Assembly: GCA_934339005.1 (NCBI GenBank)
Contig: CAKRHR010000084.1
Span: forward strand, 1-5,328
Direction: 5' to 3'
Source: an uncultured Catenibacillus sp.
GTDB lineage: Bacteria > Bacillota > Clostridia > Lachnospirales > Lachnospiraceae
DNA: 5,328 nucleotides
Part shown: positions 1-5,233 of the stretch, in pieces
Numbering within the stretch: position 1 is the stretch's first letter
How the letters are laid out: each line of letters begins with the position of its first letter
Program-made: the position numbers and the translations under genes
The notes under the pieces: model-generated
What the model saw: only the letters and a program-made list of their open reading frames with translations
Databases searched by the model: none
Told to the model about the DNA's origin: nothing

Positions 1-869
1 GTAATCAGAAAAAAGTCAATATTTCCCTGCCTTCCCTGCGTATTGACGCCTTTTCGCTGGATGTCATGAGCAAGGTTCAGGATGTGAAAAAGAGCAGTCT
101 GACATTTGCCCCGGAAGCCGGTACCCAGAGAATGCGTAACGTCATTAACAAAGGCCTTACAGAGGAAAATATTTTGCATGGCGCACTGGAAGCCTTTAAG
201 GGCGGATGGAATAAAGTCAAACTTTACTTCATGCTTGGTCTGCCGACAGAAACCGAAGAAGATATTGAAGGTATTGCATTACTTTCCAATGAAATTGCCA
301 AAGAATTTTATGAAATTCCAAAATCCGAACGTCCAGGAAATGGCCGTGTCGATATTGTGACAAGTACATCATTTTTTGTACCAAAGCCATTTACTCCGTT
401 CCAGTGGGCACCGCAGAACAGCAGTGAAGAATTTCACGAAAAAGCCCGCTTCTTAAAAGGAAAAATCAAAGACCAGATTAACCAGAAAAGTATTCGTTAC
501 AACTGGCATGAAGCAGAACTGACACGTCTTGAGGGCGTTCTTGCCAGAGGTGACAGAAGATTATGCCAGGTACTGCTTGCAGCTTATAAAAACGGCTGTT
601 TATATGATTCCTGGTCTGAAAGCTTTAAATATGACATGTGGCTGAAAGCCTTTGAAGATACAGGTGTTGACCCTGATTTCTATACAACACGTGTGCGTAG
701 CACAGAAGAACTGCTGCCTTGGGATTTCATCGATGCAGGTGTTACAAAGAGCTTTTTAAAACGCGAATGGGAACGCGCACAGGCAGAAGCAGTCACACCA
801 AACTGCAGACAGGGCTGTTCAGGCTGCGGTTGCAAATCATACGGCGGAGGTGTCTGTTATGAAAATTAG
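1..869 (+). CDS. TIGR03960-type B12-binding radical SAM protein, C-terminal part
   Basis: This is the 3' part of a gene cut by the window start; the frame is open from base 3 and gives 288 residues up to TAG at 867-869. An internal ATG at 66 is not the real start, because conserved-looking sequence continues upstream of it (NISLPSLRID). Visible features are the late strands of a radical SAM barrel (LTFAPEAGTQRMRNVINKG near bases 99-155 and KLYFMLGLPTETEEDI near 216-275), the family segment TSTSFFVPKPFTPFQW near 360-414, and a cysteine-rich tail at 804-857 (C-R-Q-G-C-S-G-C-G-C, then one more Cys). The N-terminal B12-binding domain and the CX3CX2C cluster motif expected for the family would lie upstream and cannot be seen. 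The substrate of this family is not known to me. In many Firmicutes it sits beside a DUF2344 gene, and in other bacteria the two are fused, so they probably act together. The family call is from recognition of the sequence, without a search. Confidence 0.9.
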   Translation, partial: NQKKVNISLPSLRIDAFSLDVMSKVQDVKKSSLTFAPEAGTQRMRNVINKGLTEENILHGALEAFKGGWNKVKLYFMLGLPTETEEDIEGIALLSNEIAKEFYEIPKSERPGNGRVDIVTSTSFFVPKPFTPFQWAPQNSSEEFHEKARFLKGKIKDQINQKSIRYNWHEAELTRLEGVLARGDRRLCQVLLAAYKNGCLYDSWSESFKYDMWLKAFEDTGVDPDFYTTRVRSTEELLPWDFIDAGVTKSFLKREWERAQAEAVTPNCRQGCSGCGCKSYGGGVCYEN

Positions 870-1560
870 AATACGTTTTTGCAAAGATGGCGCTATGAAA
901 TTTATCGGTCATCTGGATATGATGCGTTATTTCCAGAAGGTATTCCGCCGCGCCAATGTAGATATTCAATATTCACAGGGTTTTAGCCCTCATCAGTTAA
1001 TTTCATTTGCTTCACCCCTTGGTGTTGGTCTGACAAGCACTGGTGAATACATGGATATTTTCGTGCATTCCACCGAGGATTCCAAAACGATGATTCAGCG
1101 CATTAATGCTGAGATGGTAGAAGGTTCATGGATTACAAGCTACAAACAGATTTTAGATGAAACAAAGCATTCCAATGCCATGTCACTCATTGCAGCGGCA
1201 GATTATACTGTAGCATTTCGTGAAGGCATGCAGCCGGAAGCCTTGACCGGAGATATGGTTAAAGCATTTTTAGCCCAGCCTGAAATCATTGTCACAAAAG
1301 CCACGAAAAAAAGTGTCAAAGAAACAGATATTAAACCGATGGTCCATCATTTTGAATTTAAGGACAACCATCTTGTGATGCAGCTTGCCTGCGGCAGTGC
1401 AGCCAACTTAAAGCCTGAACTTTTAATTTCAGCGCTGTATCATTTCCTTGGTCTTGAGCTCGATGAATACAGCCTTTTAATTAACAGGGATGATATGTAT
1501 GCCCAGGCCGAAGACGGCAGTTTTATTTCACTGGATGACCTCGGTGTGGAACTTATATAA
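859..1560 (+). CDS. DUF2344 / TIGR03936 radical SAM-linked protein
   Basis: The product has 233 residues. I chose ATG at 859 over the in-frame GTG at 850 because the GTG lies inside the Shine-Dalgarno sequence GGAGGTG (846-852), which stands 8 bases before this ATG. The N-terminal half carries the family signature: a start of the form MKIRIRFCKDG, then KFIGHLDMMRYFQKVFRRA (residues 14-32), YSQGFSPHQLISFASPLGVG (38-57) and GEYMDI (62-67). The C-terminal half is more variable. No signal peptide or membrane segment is seen, so the protein is probably cytoplasmic. The gene overlaps the radical SAM gene by 11 bases, and the ribosome binding site lies inside the coding sequence for that protein's Gly-Gly-Val tail, so the two should be co-translated. 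The molecular function is unknown; a joint role with the radical SAM partner is inferred from adjacency and from known fusions. Confidence 0.9.
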   Translation: MKIRIRFCKDGAMKFIGHLDMMRYFQKVFRRANVDIQYSQGFSPHQLISFASPLGVGLTSTGEYMDIFVHSTEDSKTMIQRINAEMVEGSWITSYKQILDETKHSNAMSLIAAADYTVAFREGMQPEALTGDMVKAFLAQPEIIVTKATKKSVKETDIKPMVHHFEFKDNHLVMQLACGSAANLKPELLISALYHFLGLELDEYSLLINRDDMYAQAEDGSFISLDDLGVELI

Positions 1561-1563
1561 GCT

Positions 1564-2775
1564 ATGAAAAGTAAAGCATATATCACCTATTATCGAAACC
1601 AGCTGCTGACAGCCCTCTATGAAGATAATCAGCTTGTAGAGCTTTTTGCAGATGACCCGGAGAAAAAAGATTTACTTGACCGTATTTATATCGGCAAAGT
1701 CAAAAATATCGTCACCAATATCGACGCAGCTTTTGTCGATATTGGCGGTGGCATCGAAGGATATTATTCTTTAAAAGAAAATACAAACCATTTGTTCGTT
1801 TCACCCAAAAACGGCACAAAACTTGTACCCGGTGATGAGATTCTCGTTCAGGTCAACCGGGAAAATATTAAAACAAAAGCACCGGCTCTGACATCGCATA
1901 TAACTCTGGCTGGCAAATATATGGTTTTAAAATACGGTAAAAACACTCTGACTGTTTCTTCAAAAATCACAGACGGTGCCACACGCAAACGTCTGAAAAC
2001 ACTTTTTACAGCATGGACAGACGAAACTACGGGATTTGTGATTCGAACAGATGCCACAAATGCCGATGATGCAGCCTTATATGCTGAATGTCAGGCACTC
2101 AGGGAAAAGCTTGCGCAGATTCTTAAAAAAAGTAAGATGCTGGCCTGCTACAGCGAGGTTTACCGTGAACCGGAGGGCTATATCAGACGTCTGACTTCCT
2201 TGGAAAATTCAGACTTTGAAAAAATAGAAACTGATATTCCTGAGATTTATACGGTATTAAAAACACACCATGTGGGTGAGATGAGTGAAAAGGGGCTCAT
2301 CCTTTATGATGATGCCACCATGCCACTTTGTAAGCTTTTAAGTCTGGAAACACATATTGAACGTGTTTTAAATCCGAAAGTATGGCTTAAATCCGGCGGT
2401 TTTCTTGTGATCAGTATCACAGAAGCTCTCACGGTCATAGACGTTAATACCGGCAAATATACAGGTAAAAAAGCACCAGAAGATACATTTTATAAAATTA
2501 ATATTGACGCTGCAGACGAGATTGCAAGACAGCTCCGGCTGCGCAATTTATCCGGCATTATTATTATTGATTTTATTGATATGAAGAATCATGATCGCCG
2601 CACAGAACTTTTGCAGCGTTTAAAGCATGCCTGCAGTCCGGATCCGATGCGCCCGGTTGTTTTGGATATCACAAAATTAGGTCTTGTAGAAATGACAAGA
2701 CGAAAGGAACGCCGGCCACTGCATGAACAGCTCATGCATGTGTGTCCGAAATGTAAAGGTCTTGGATGGCTATGA
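1564..2775 (+). CDS. rng: Ribonuclease E/G family endoribonuclease (RNase G), compact form
   Basis: The product has 403 residues. RNase E/G enzymes cut single-stranded AU-rich RNA, prefer 5'-monophosphate ends, and act in rRNA maturation and mRNA decay in the cytoplasm. The domains seen are an N-terminal S1-like RNA-binding region (about 37-115, with IYIGKVKNIVTNIDAAFVDI), a 5'-sensor-like GFVIRT (R161, T162), and the DNase I-like catalytic region. There, D293 (in TVIDVNTGKYTG) and D336 (in IIIIDFIDM) match the metal-binding aspartates of E. coli RNase E. KLGLVEMTRRK (371-381) and the Zn-link CPKC (C394, C397) follow. The protein stops six residues after C397, so the small C-terminal domain of E. 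coli RNase G/E is absent. The start is three bases after the DUF2344 stop with only a weak GTGGA at 1546-1550, which suggests translational coupling. The family call is secure; the symbol follows the family. Confidence 0.93.
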   Translation: MKSKAYITYYRNQLLTALYEDNQLVELFADDPEKKDLLDRIYIGKVKNIVTNIDAAFVDIGGGIEGYYSLKENTNHLFVSPKNGTKLVPGDEILVQVNRENIKTKAPALTSHITLAGKYMVLKYGKNTLTVSSKITDGATRKRLKTLFTAWTDETTGFVIRTDATNADDAALYAECQALREKLAQILKKSKMLACYSEVYREPEGYIRRLTSLENSDFEKIETDIPEIYTVLKTHHVGEMSEKGLILYDDATMPLCKLLSLETHIERVLNPKVWLKSGGFLVISITEALTVIDVNTGKYTGKKAPEDTFYKINIDAADEIARQLRLRNLSGIIIIDFIDMKNHDRRTELLQRLKHACSPDPMRPVVLDITKLGLVEMTRRKERRPLHEQLMHVCPKCKGLGWL

Positions 2776-3269
2776 CACAGAAAAAATATTTAAAATTAAT
2801 GCAGTTTTTTAATCAGTCTCCGGTACTTTTACGCATCATTCGTTTTGCTGCCAAGCAATTGGCTATAATTATTGCTGCCGTTTACGCTGTTACATTAATC
2901 ATGCTCATGATTGGGCATGATAGCCGTTTTACCCGCTGCCTTATCGTACCTGCTGCAGCATTTGTATTTATCACGGTTATCCGAAAACTGATTAACCGGT
3001 CACGACCATATGATACACTGGATTATGAGCCGCTTGTACCTTGTGTCCGTGGCAAAGCTCAGAGTTTTCCAAGCAGACACACCGGCAGCGCCTGGATTAT
3101 TGCACTGACACTTTGTACATTGAACTTATGGTTTGGCATTCCTGTGCTGATTGCAGCCTTATGTATTTCTGTCGGCAGAGTGTGTACCGGTATGCATTAT
3201 CCCTCCGATGTCATTGCAGGCTTTATTGTTGCAGTTGTTGCATTTTTTATTGGATTTTTTGTACTATAA
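2766..3269 (+). CDS. PAP2-superfamily membrane phosphatase (phosphatidic acid / undecaprenyl-diphosphate type)
   Basis: The product is a 167-residue small integral membrane protein. Hydrophobic segments lie at about 30-50, 56-72, 107-120, 122-137 and 149-166. The three phosphatase motifs are in order: R73-x6-R80-P81 (the usual first Lys is Arg here), F-P-S-R-H (101-105), and G-R-V-C-T-G-M-H-Y-P-S-D (137-148). H105 and H144 would be the catalytic His pair and D148 the supporting acid. The family removes phosphate from lipid phosphates or diphosphates such as undecaprenyl diphosphate or phosphatidate; the substrate cannot be told from sequence. ATG at 2766 is preferred because AAGG (2756-2759) stands 6 bases before it. 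ATG at 2772, which overlaps the RNase G stop as ATGA, is the alternative and would shorten the protein by two residues. The 10-base overlap with rng indicates co-transcription, although no functional tie to RNA decay is evident. Confidence 0.9.
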   Translation: MAMTQKKYLKLMQFFNQSPVLLRIIRFAAKQLAIIIAAVYAVTLIMLMIGHDSRFTRCLIVPAAAFVFITVIRKLINRSRPYDTLDYEPLVPCVRGKAQSFPSRHTGSAWIIALTLCTLNLWFGIPVLIAALCISVGRVCTGMHYPSDVIAGFIVAVVAFFIGFFVL

Positions 3270-3302
3270 CTACAAAAAATCCTTTTTTATTTTATATATT
3301 TG

Positions 3303-3311
3303 TGTTATAAT
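3303..3311 (+). promoter_or_regulatory. Extended -10 promoter for the cytidylate-kinase-like gene
   Basis: The sequence TGTTATAAT joins a perfect TATAAT (3306-3311) to a TG one base upstream, which is the extended -10 form. The -35 region is only T-rich (about 3283-3289) with no TTGACA. Transcription would start near 3318, leaving a leader of about 37 bases. The location in the 85-base gap before the kinase gene supports it, but AT-rich DNA yields such matches easily. Confidence 0.6.
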
Positions 3312-3354
3312 GCACATATAAAGATGATATACTCATCAGACAGGAGGGGTTTAT

Positions 3355-3999
3355 ATGAGTAGAAATATCGTTATTACTATAGGACGTGAAGTTGGCAGCG
3401 GCGGACGCGAGATTGCCAGGAAAGTTGCAACATTACTGAATATCAATTATTACGATAAGAATATTCTGGATATCGTTGCAGAAAAGAGCGGTATGCACAA
3501 AGCCGTTTTGCACAAAGCTGATGAGAAGGCTGCAAATCCATTTTTAAGTTCTTATATGGTACAGCCGGGTGAGTATGGCACGATTAATGACCGTCTGTTC
3601 TGGACACAGTCAGCAGTGATTAAAGATCTTGCATCCAAAGAATCCTTTGTCATTGTTGGACGCTGTGCAAATTATGTTCTTTCAGACATGGACAGATGCC
3701 TGCGTATCTTTATCTACGCAGATGATGAAGACCGTATCAGCCGTATAAAAGACCGTTATATGCTTGACTCTGCTGATGTTGCCCGTAAGGAAATCAAGCA
3801 GACAGATAAGCAGCGTCGAAGTTACTACCAATATTATACCGATTTGAAGTGGGGCACAAGCGAAGGTATGAATATGCTTATTAGCAGCAGTTACTTTGGT
3901 ATCAATAAGACTGCTGAGATGATTGCAGACATCGTCAAGACACGCTGGCCGGATTACTCTCAGAAGGAAGATGACAAAGCTGCTGAAGCTGATAAATAA
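3355..3999 (+). CDS. Cytidylate kinase-like family protein (Cytidylate_kin2 type)
   Basis: The product has 214 residues. Start ATG 3355 has a strong AGGAGGGG (3342-3349) with GGAGG 7 bases before it. The N-terminus is a P-loop variant, ITIGREVGSGGREIARKVA (residues 7-25): the Lys and Ser/Thr of a standard Walker A end (GKS/T) are replaced by G17 and R18. The segment YYDKNILDIVAEKSG (32-46), the core V-G-R-C-A-N-Y-V-L (101-109), the acidic lid-like DDEDRISRIKDRY (123-135) and DKQRRSYYQYYTDLKWG (151-167) are typical of the PF13189 group. These proteins resemble nucleoside monophosphate kinases, and CMP phosphorylation is the named activity, but the substrate is not established for many members. 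It is not the canonical Cmk. The charged tail (QKEDDKAAEADK) is probably disordered. The gene has its own promoter and is followed by a hairpin, so it may form a single-gene unit. Confidence 0.88.
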   Translation: MSRNIVITIGREVGSGGREIARKVATLLNINYYDKNILDIVAEKSGMHKAVLHKADEKAANPFLSSYMVQPGEYGTINDRLFWTQSAVIKDLASKESFVIVGRCANYVLSDMDRCLRIFIYADDEDRISRIKDRYMLDSADVARKEIKQTDKQRRSYYQYYTDLKWGTSEGMNMLISSSYFGINKTAEMIADIVKTRWPDYSQKEDDKAAEADK

Positions 4000-4045
4000 A
4001 TTATAACACTGTTAAATAAAATAAATTATAACACTGTTAAATAAA
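3994..4045 (+). repeat. 25-base tandem duplication over the kinase stop codon
   Basis: Bases 3994-4020 match 4019-4045 perfectly, giving two copies at a period of 25. The first copy contains the kinase stop TAA (3997-3999). Each copy holds a short palindrome TAACA-C-TGTTA, so two such sites lie 25 bases apart. A replication-slippage duplication is the simplest reading; a paired protein-binding site is possible but unsupported. Confidence 0.9.
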
Positions 4046-4053
4046 CACTTTAC

Positions 4054-4095
4054 CGGCTGTCCGAAACATCAGACAGCCGTATTCAAAATTTTTTT
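4054..4095 (+). terminator. Probable intrinsic terminator after the cytidylate-kinase-like gene
   Basis: CGGCTGTC (4054-4061) pairs perfectly with GACAGCCG (4072-4079) around a 10-base loop. A run of seven T follows at 4089-4095, but nine bases separate it from the stem, which is looser than an ideal terminator. The position, after one gene and before the next promoter, supports the call. Confidence 0.65.
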
Positions 4096-4115
4096 AAAAT
4101 TTTCAAAAAAAACAA

Positions 4116-4147
4116 TTGACATATAAGGGCACCTCTGCTATTATAAT
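4116..4147 (+). promoter_or_regulatory. Sigma-A type promoter of the rplU-prp-rpmA unit
   Basis: A perfect TTGACA lies at 4116-4121. Two overlapping -10 candidates follow: TATTAT at 4139-4144 with the standard 17-base spacing, and a perfect TATAAT at 4142-4147 with a long 20-base spacing. The first is the better fit for joint use with the -35. Transcription would start near 4151, just before the structured leader. Confidence 0.85.
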
Positions 4148-4150
4148 CTA

Positions 4151-4219
4151 GTGTGCCGCATAGTGAGGCTTAAGAGCGATTATGCCGCCGTAACTAGCGA
4201 GTATTGATTAATAGGAGGT
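4151..4219 (+). ncRNA. Ribosomal protein L21 leader (cis-regulatory 5' UTR)
   Basis: A leader of about 75 bases separates the predicted start of transcription from rplU and has non-random structure. GCATA (4158-4162) pairs with TATGC (4181-4185), and GC (4155-4156) with GC (4187-4188) extends the stem across a C-C mismatch. A small GCT/AGC hairpin (4168-4170 with 4175-4177) sits inside, and TATT/AATA (4202-4205 with 4210-4213) lies directly against the ribosome binding site. Firmicutes are known to carry an L21 leader before rplU, thought to mediate feedback control by a product of the operon. Position and GC-rich conserved-looking blocks match that class. I assigned it by context and pairing, not by a covariance-model match. 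Confidence 0.72.
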
Positions 4220-4225
4220 GTCCTT

Positions 4226-4534
4226 ATGTACGCAATTATTGCAACAGGTGGTAAACAGTATAAAGTAGCTGAAGGTGATGTGATCAAAGTTGAAAAACTT
4301 GGCGCAGCTGCAGGCGAAAATGTTGTATTTGACCAGGTTCTTGTTGTAAGCGGTGATGATGTTAAAGTTGGTAACCCTACAGTTGAAGGTGCTACAGTAA
4401 CAGCTAGCGTTGTTAAAGAAGGCAAAGCTAAAAAAGTTATCGTTTATAAATACAAGAGAAAAACTGGCTATCATAAAAAGAATGGTCACAGACAGCAGTA
4501 TACACAGGTTAAGATTGAAAAGATCAATGCTTAA
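4226..4534 (+). CDS. rplU: Large ribosomal subunit protein L21 (bL21)
   Basis: The product has 102 residues, the usual bL21 length. It is a 50S subunit protein that binds 23S rRNA. The start is the family's MYAIIATGGKQYKV, and the C-terminal signature KRKTGYHKKNGHRQQYTQV (about 77-95) is the conserved basic rRNA-binding stretch. ATG 4226 follows a strong AGGAGGTG (4213-4220) with GGAGG 7 bases upstream. The gene is first in the unit rplU-prp-rpmA and is preceded by its own promoter and structured leader, which are the likely points of control. Confidence 0.99.
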   Translation: MYAIIATGGKQYKVAEGDVIKVEKLGAAAGENVVFDQVLVVSGDDVKVGNPTVEGATVTASVVKEGKAKKVIVYKYKRKTGYHKKNGHRQQYTQVKIEKINA

Positions 4535-4546
4535 TTTTGAAAGTCT

Positions 4547-4876
4547 ATGATTAAGATAGCAGTATATAAGAACAGCCAAGGTATCTACAGGGGCTTTAAA
4601 TCATCAGGACATGCCGGTTTTGCCGCATATGGAAGTGATATAGTATGCAGTGCAGTTTCTGCACTTGTGTTAAACACTGTAAATTCAATAGATGCATTTA
4701 CAGATGATGAGATGAAGATACAGACAGATGCTGACAGCGGAATGATAGAAGTTCATTTCGGCAAGGAGGTCAGTGAGCGTACTTCATTATTAATGGATTC
4801 CATGGTTCTGGGTTTAAAAACGATACAAAAAGAATACAAGAATAAGTATATACACTTGAAAATCAGGGAGGTGTAA
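4547..4876 (+). CDS. prp: Ribosomal-processing cysteine protease Prp
   Basis: The product has 109 residues, normal for the YsxB/Prp family. Prp removes the N-terminal extension of ribosomal protein L27 in Firmicutes and their relatives, and is essential in Staphylococcus aureus. The catalytic pair is visible: H22 in S-G-H-A-G (20-24) and C34 in D-I-V-C-S-A-V-S-A-L (31-40), the same positions as in the S. aureus enzyme. The gene lies between rplU (12 bases upstream) and rpmA (3 bases downstream), the standard order, and rpmA here carries the target sequence. Its ribosome binding site is poor, only GAAAG at 4539-4543 close to ATG, unlike the strong sites of both ribosomal neighbours. This fits low production of an enzyme next to abundant substrates. 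Confidence 0.97.
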   Translation: MIKIAVYKNSQGIYRGFKSSGHAGFAAYGSDIVCSAVSALVLNTVNSIDAFTDDEMKIQTDADSGMIEVHFGKEVSERTSLLMDSMVLGLKTIQKEYKNKYIHLKIREV

Positions 4877-4879
4877 ACC

Positions 4880-5167
4880 ATGTTAAAAATGAACCTTCAA
4901 TTTTTCGCTCATAAAAAGGGTGTTGGTTCTACAAAGAACGGTCGTGACTCTGAATCCAAAAGACTTGGTGCTAAGAGAGCTGACGGTCAGTTTGTAAAAG
5001 CCGGCAACATTCTTTACAGACAGCGTGGTACTAAGATTCATCCAGGTGTAAACGTTGGACGCGGTGGCGATGATACATTATTCGCTTTAGTAGACGGTGT
5101 TTTAAGATTTGAAAGAAAGGGCAGAGATAAGAAACAGGCTTCTGTTTATCCTGTCGTGAACGAATAA
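4880..5167 (+). CDS. rpmA: Large ribosomal subunit protein L27 (bL27) with cleavable N-terminal extension
   Basis: The product has 95 residues. L27 is a 50S protein whose N-terminal tail reaches the peptidyl-transferase centre. The body is unmistakable: KKGVGSTKNGRDSESKRLG (12-30), ADGQFVKAGNILYRQRGTKI (34-53) and VGRGGDDTLFALVDG (59-73). The first nine residues, MLKMNLQFF, form the Firmicutes extension, and Prp should cut between F9 and A10 to leave a mature start of AHKKG. ATG 4880 is chosen because GGAGG (4867-4871) lies 8 bases before it and overlaps the end of prp; starting at the Met at residue 4 would remove part of the extension. The mature protein is about 86 residues. Confidence 0.99.
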   Translation: MLKMNLQFFAHKKGVGSTKNGRDSESKRLGAKRADGQFVKAGNILYRQRGTKIHPGVNVGRGGDDTLFALVDGVLRFERKGRDKKQASVYPVVNE

Positions 5168-5176
5168 GATGTGTAA

Positions 5177-5209
5177 GGGACTGTTGTAGAACACAACAGT
5201 CCTATTTTT
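5177..5209 (+). terminator. Intrinsic terminator after rpmA
   Basis: GGACTGTTGT (5178-5187) pairs perfectly with ACAACAGTCC (5193-5202) around the five-base loop AGAAC, and a G-T pair (5177, 5203) can extend it. TA and a run of five T (5205-5209) follow. It lies ten bases after the rpmA stop and would end, or reduce, transcription before obgE. Confidence 0.88.
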
Positions 5210-5233
5210 AAATTAAAAATTAAGAGGTGGCCT

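Noticed and set aside
66..68. ATG at 66 as the start of the radical SAM gene
   Set aside because: The frame is open to the window start with family-like sequence, and no ribosome binding site precedes this ATG.
850..858. GTG at 850 as the DUF2344 start
   Set aside because: It falls inside the GGAGGTG ribosome binding site; ATG at 859 has ideal spacing and gives the family-typical N-terminus.
1848..2057. 69-codon open frame on the - strand inside rng
   Set aside because: It is antisense to a conserved RNase G region with no independent support.
3274..3288. AAAAAA-TCC-TTTTTT hairpin after the PAP2 gene as a terminator
   Set aside because: The stem is only A-T pairs with a three-base loop, too weak to call a terminator; it more likely reflects AT-rich promoter DNA.
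3041..3310. 89-codon + strand frame overlapping the PAP2 gene
   Set aside because: It is a shifted frame of the PAP2 coding sequence, rich in Cys and Tyr in a way typical of chance translation.
3494..3518. Direct repeat TGCACAAAGC (3494-3503 and 3509-3518)
   Set aside because: It lies in the kinase coding sequence and reflects the repeated residues H-K-A; too short to mean more.
4180..4579. Open frames on the - strand across rplU
   Set aside because: They are antisense to clearly conserved rplU and prp, lack family resemblance and good ribosome binding sites.
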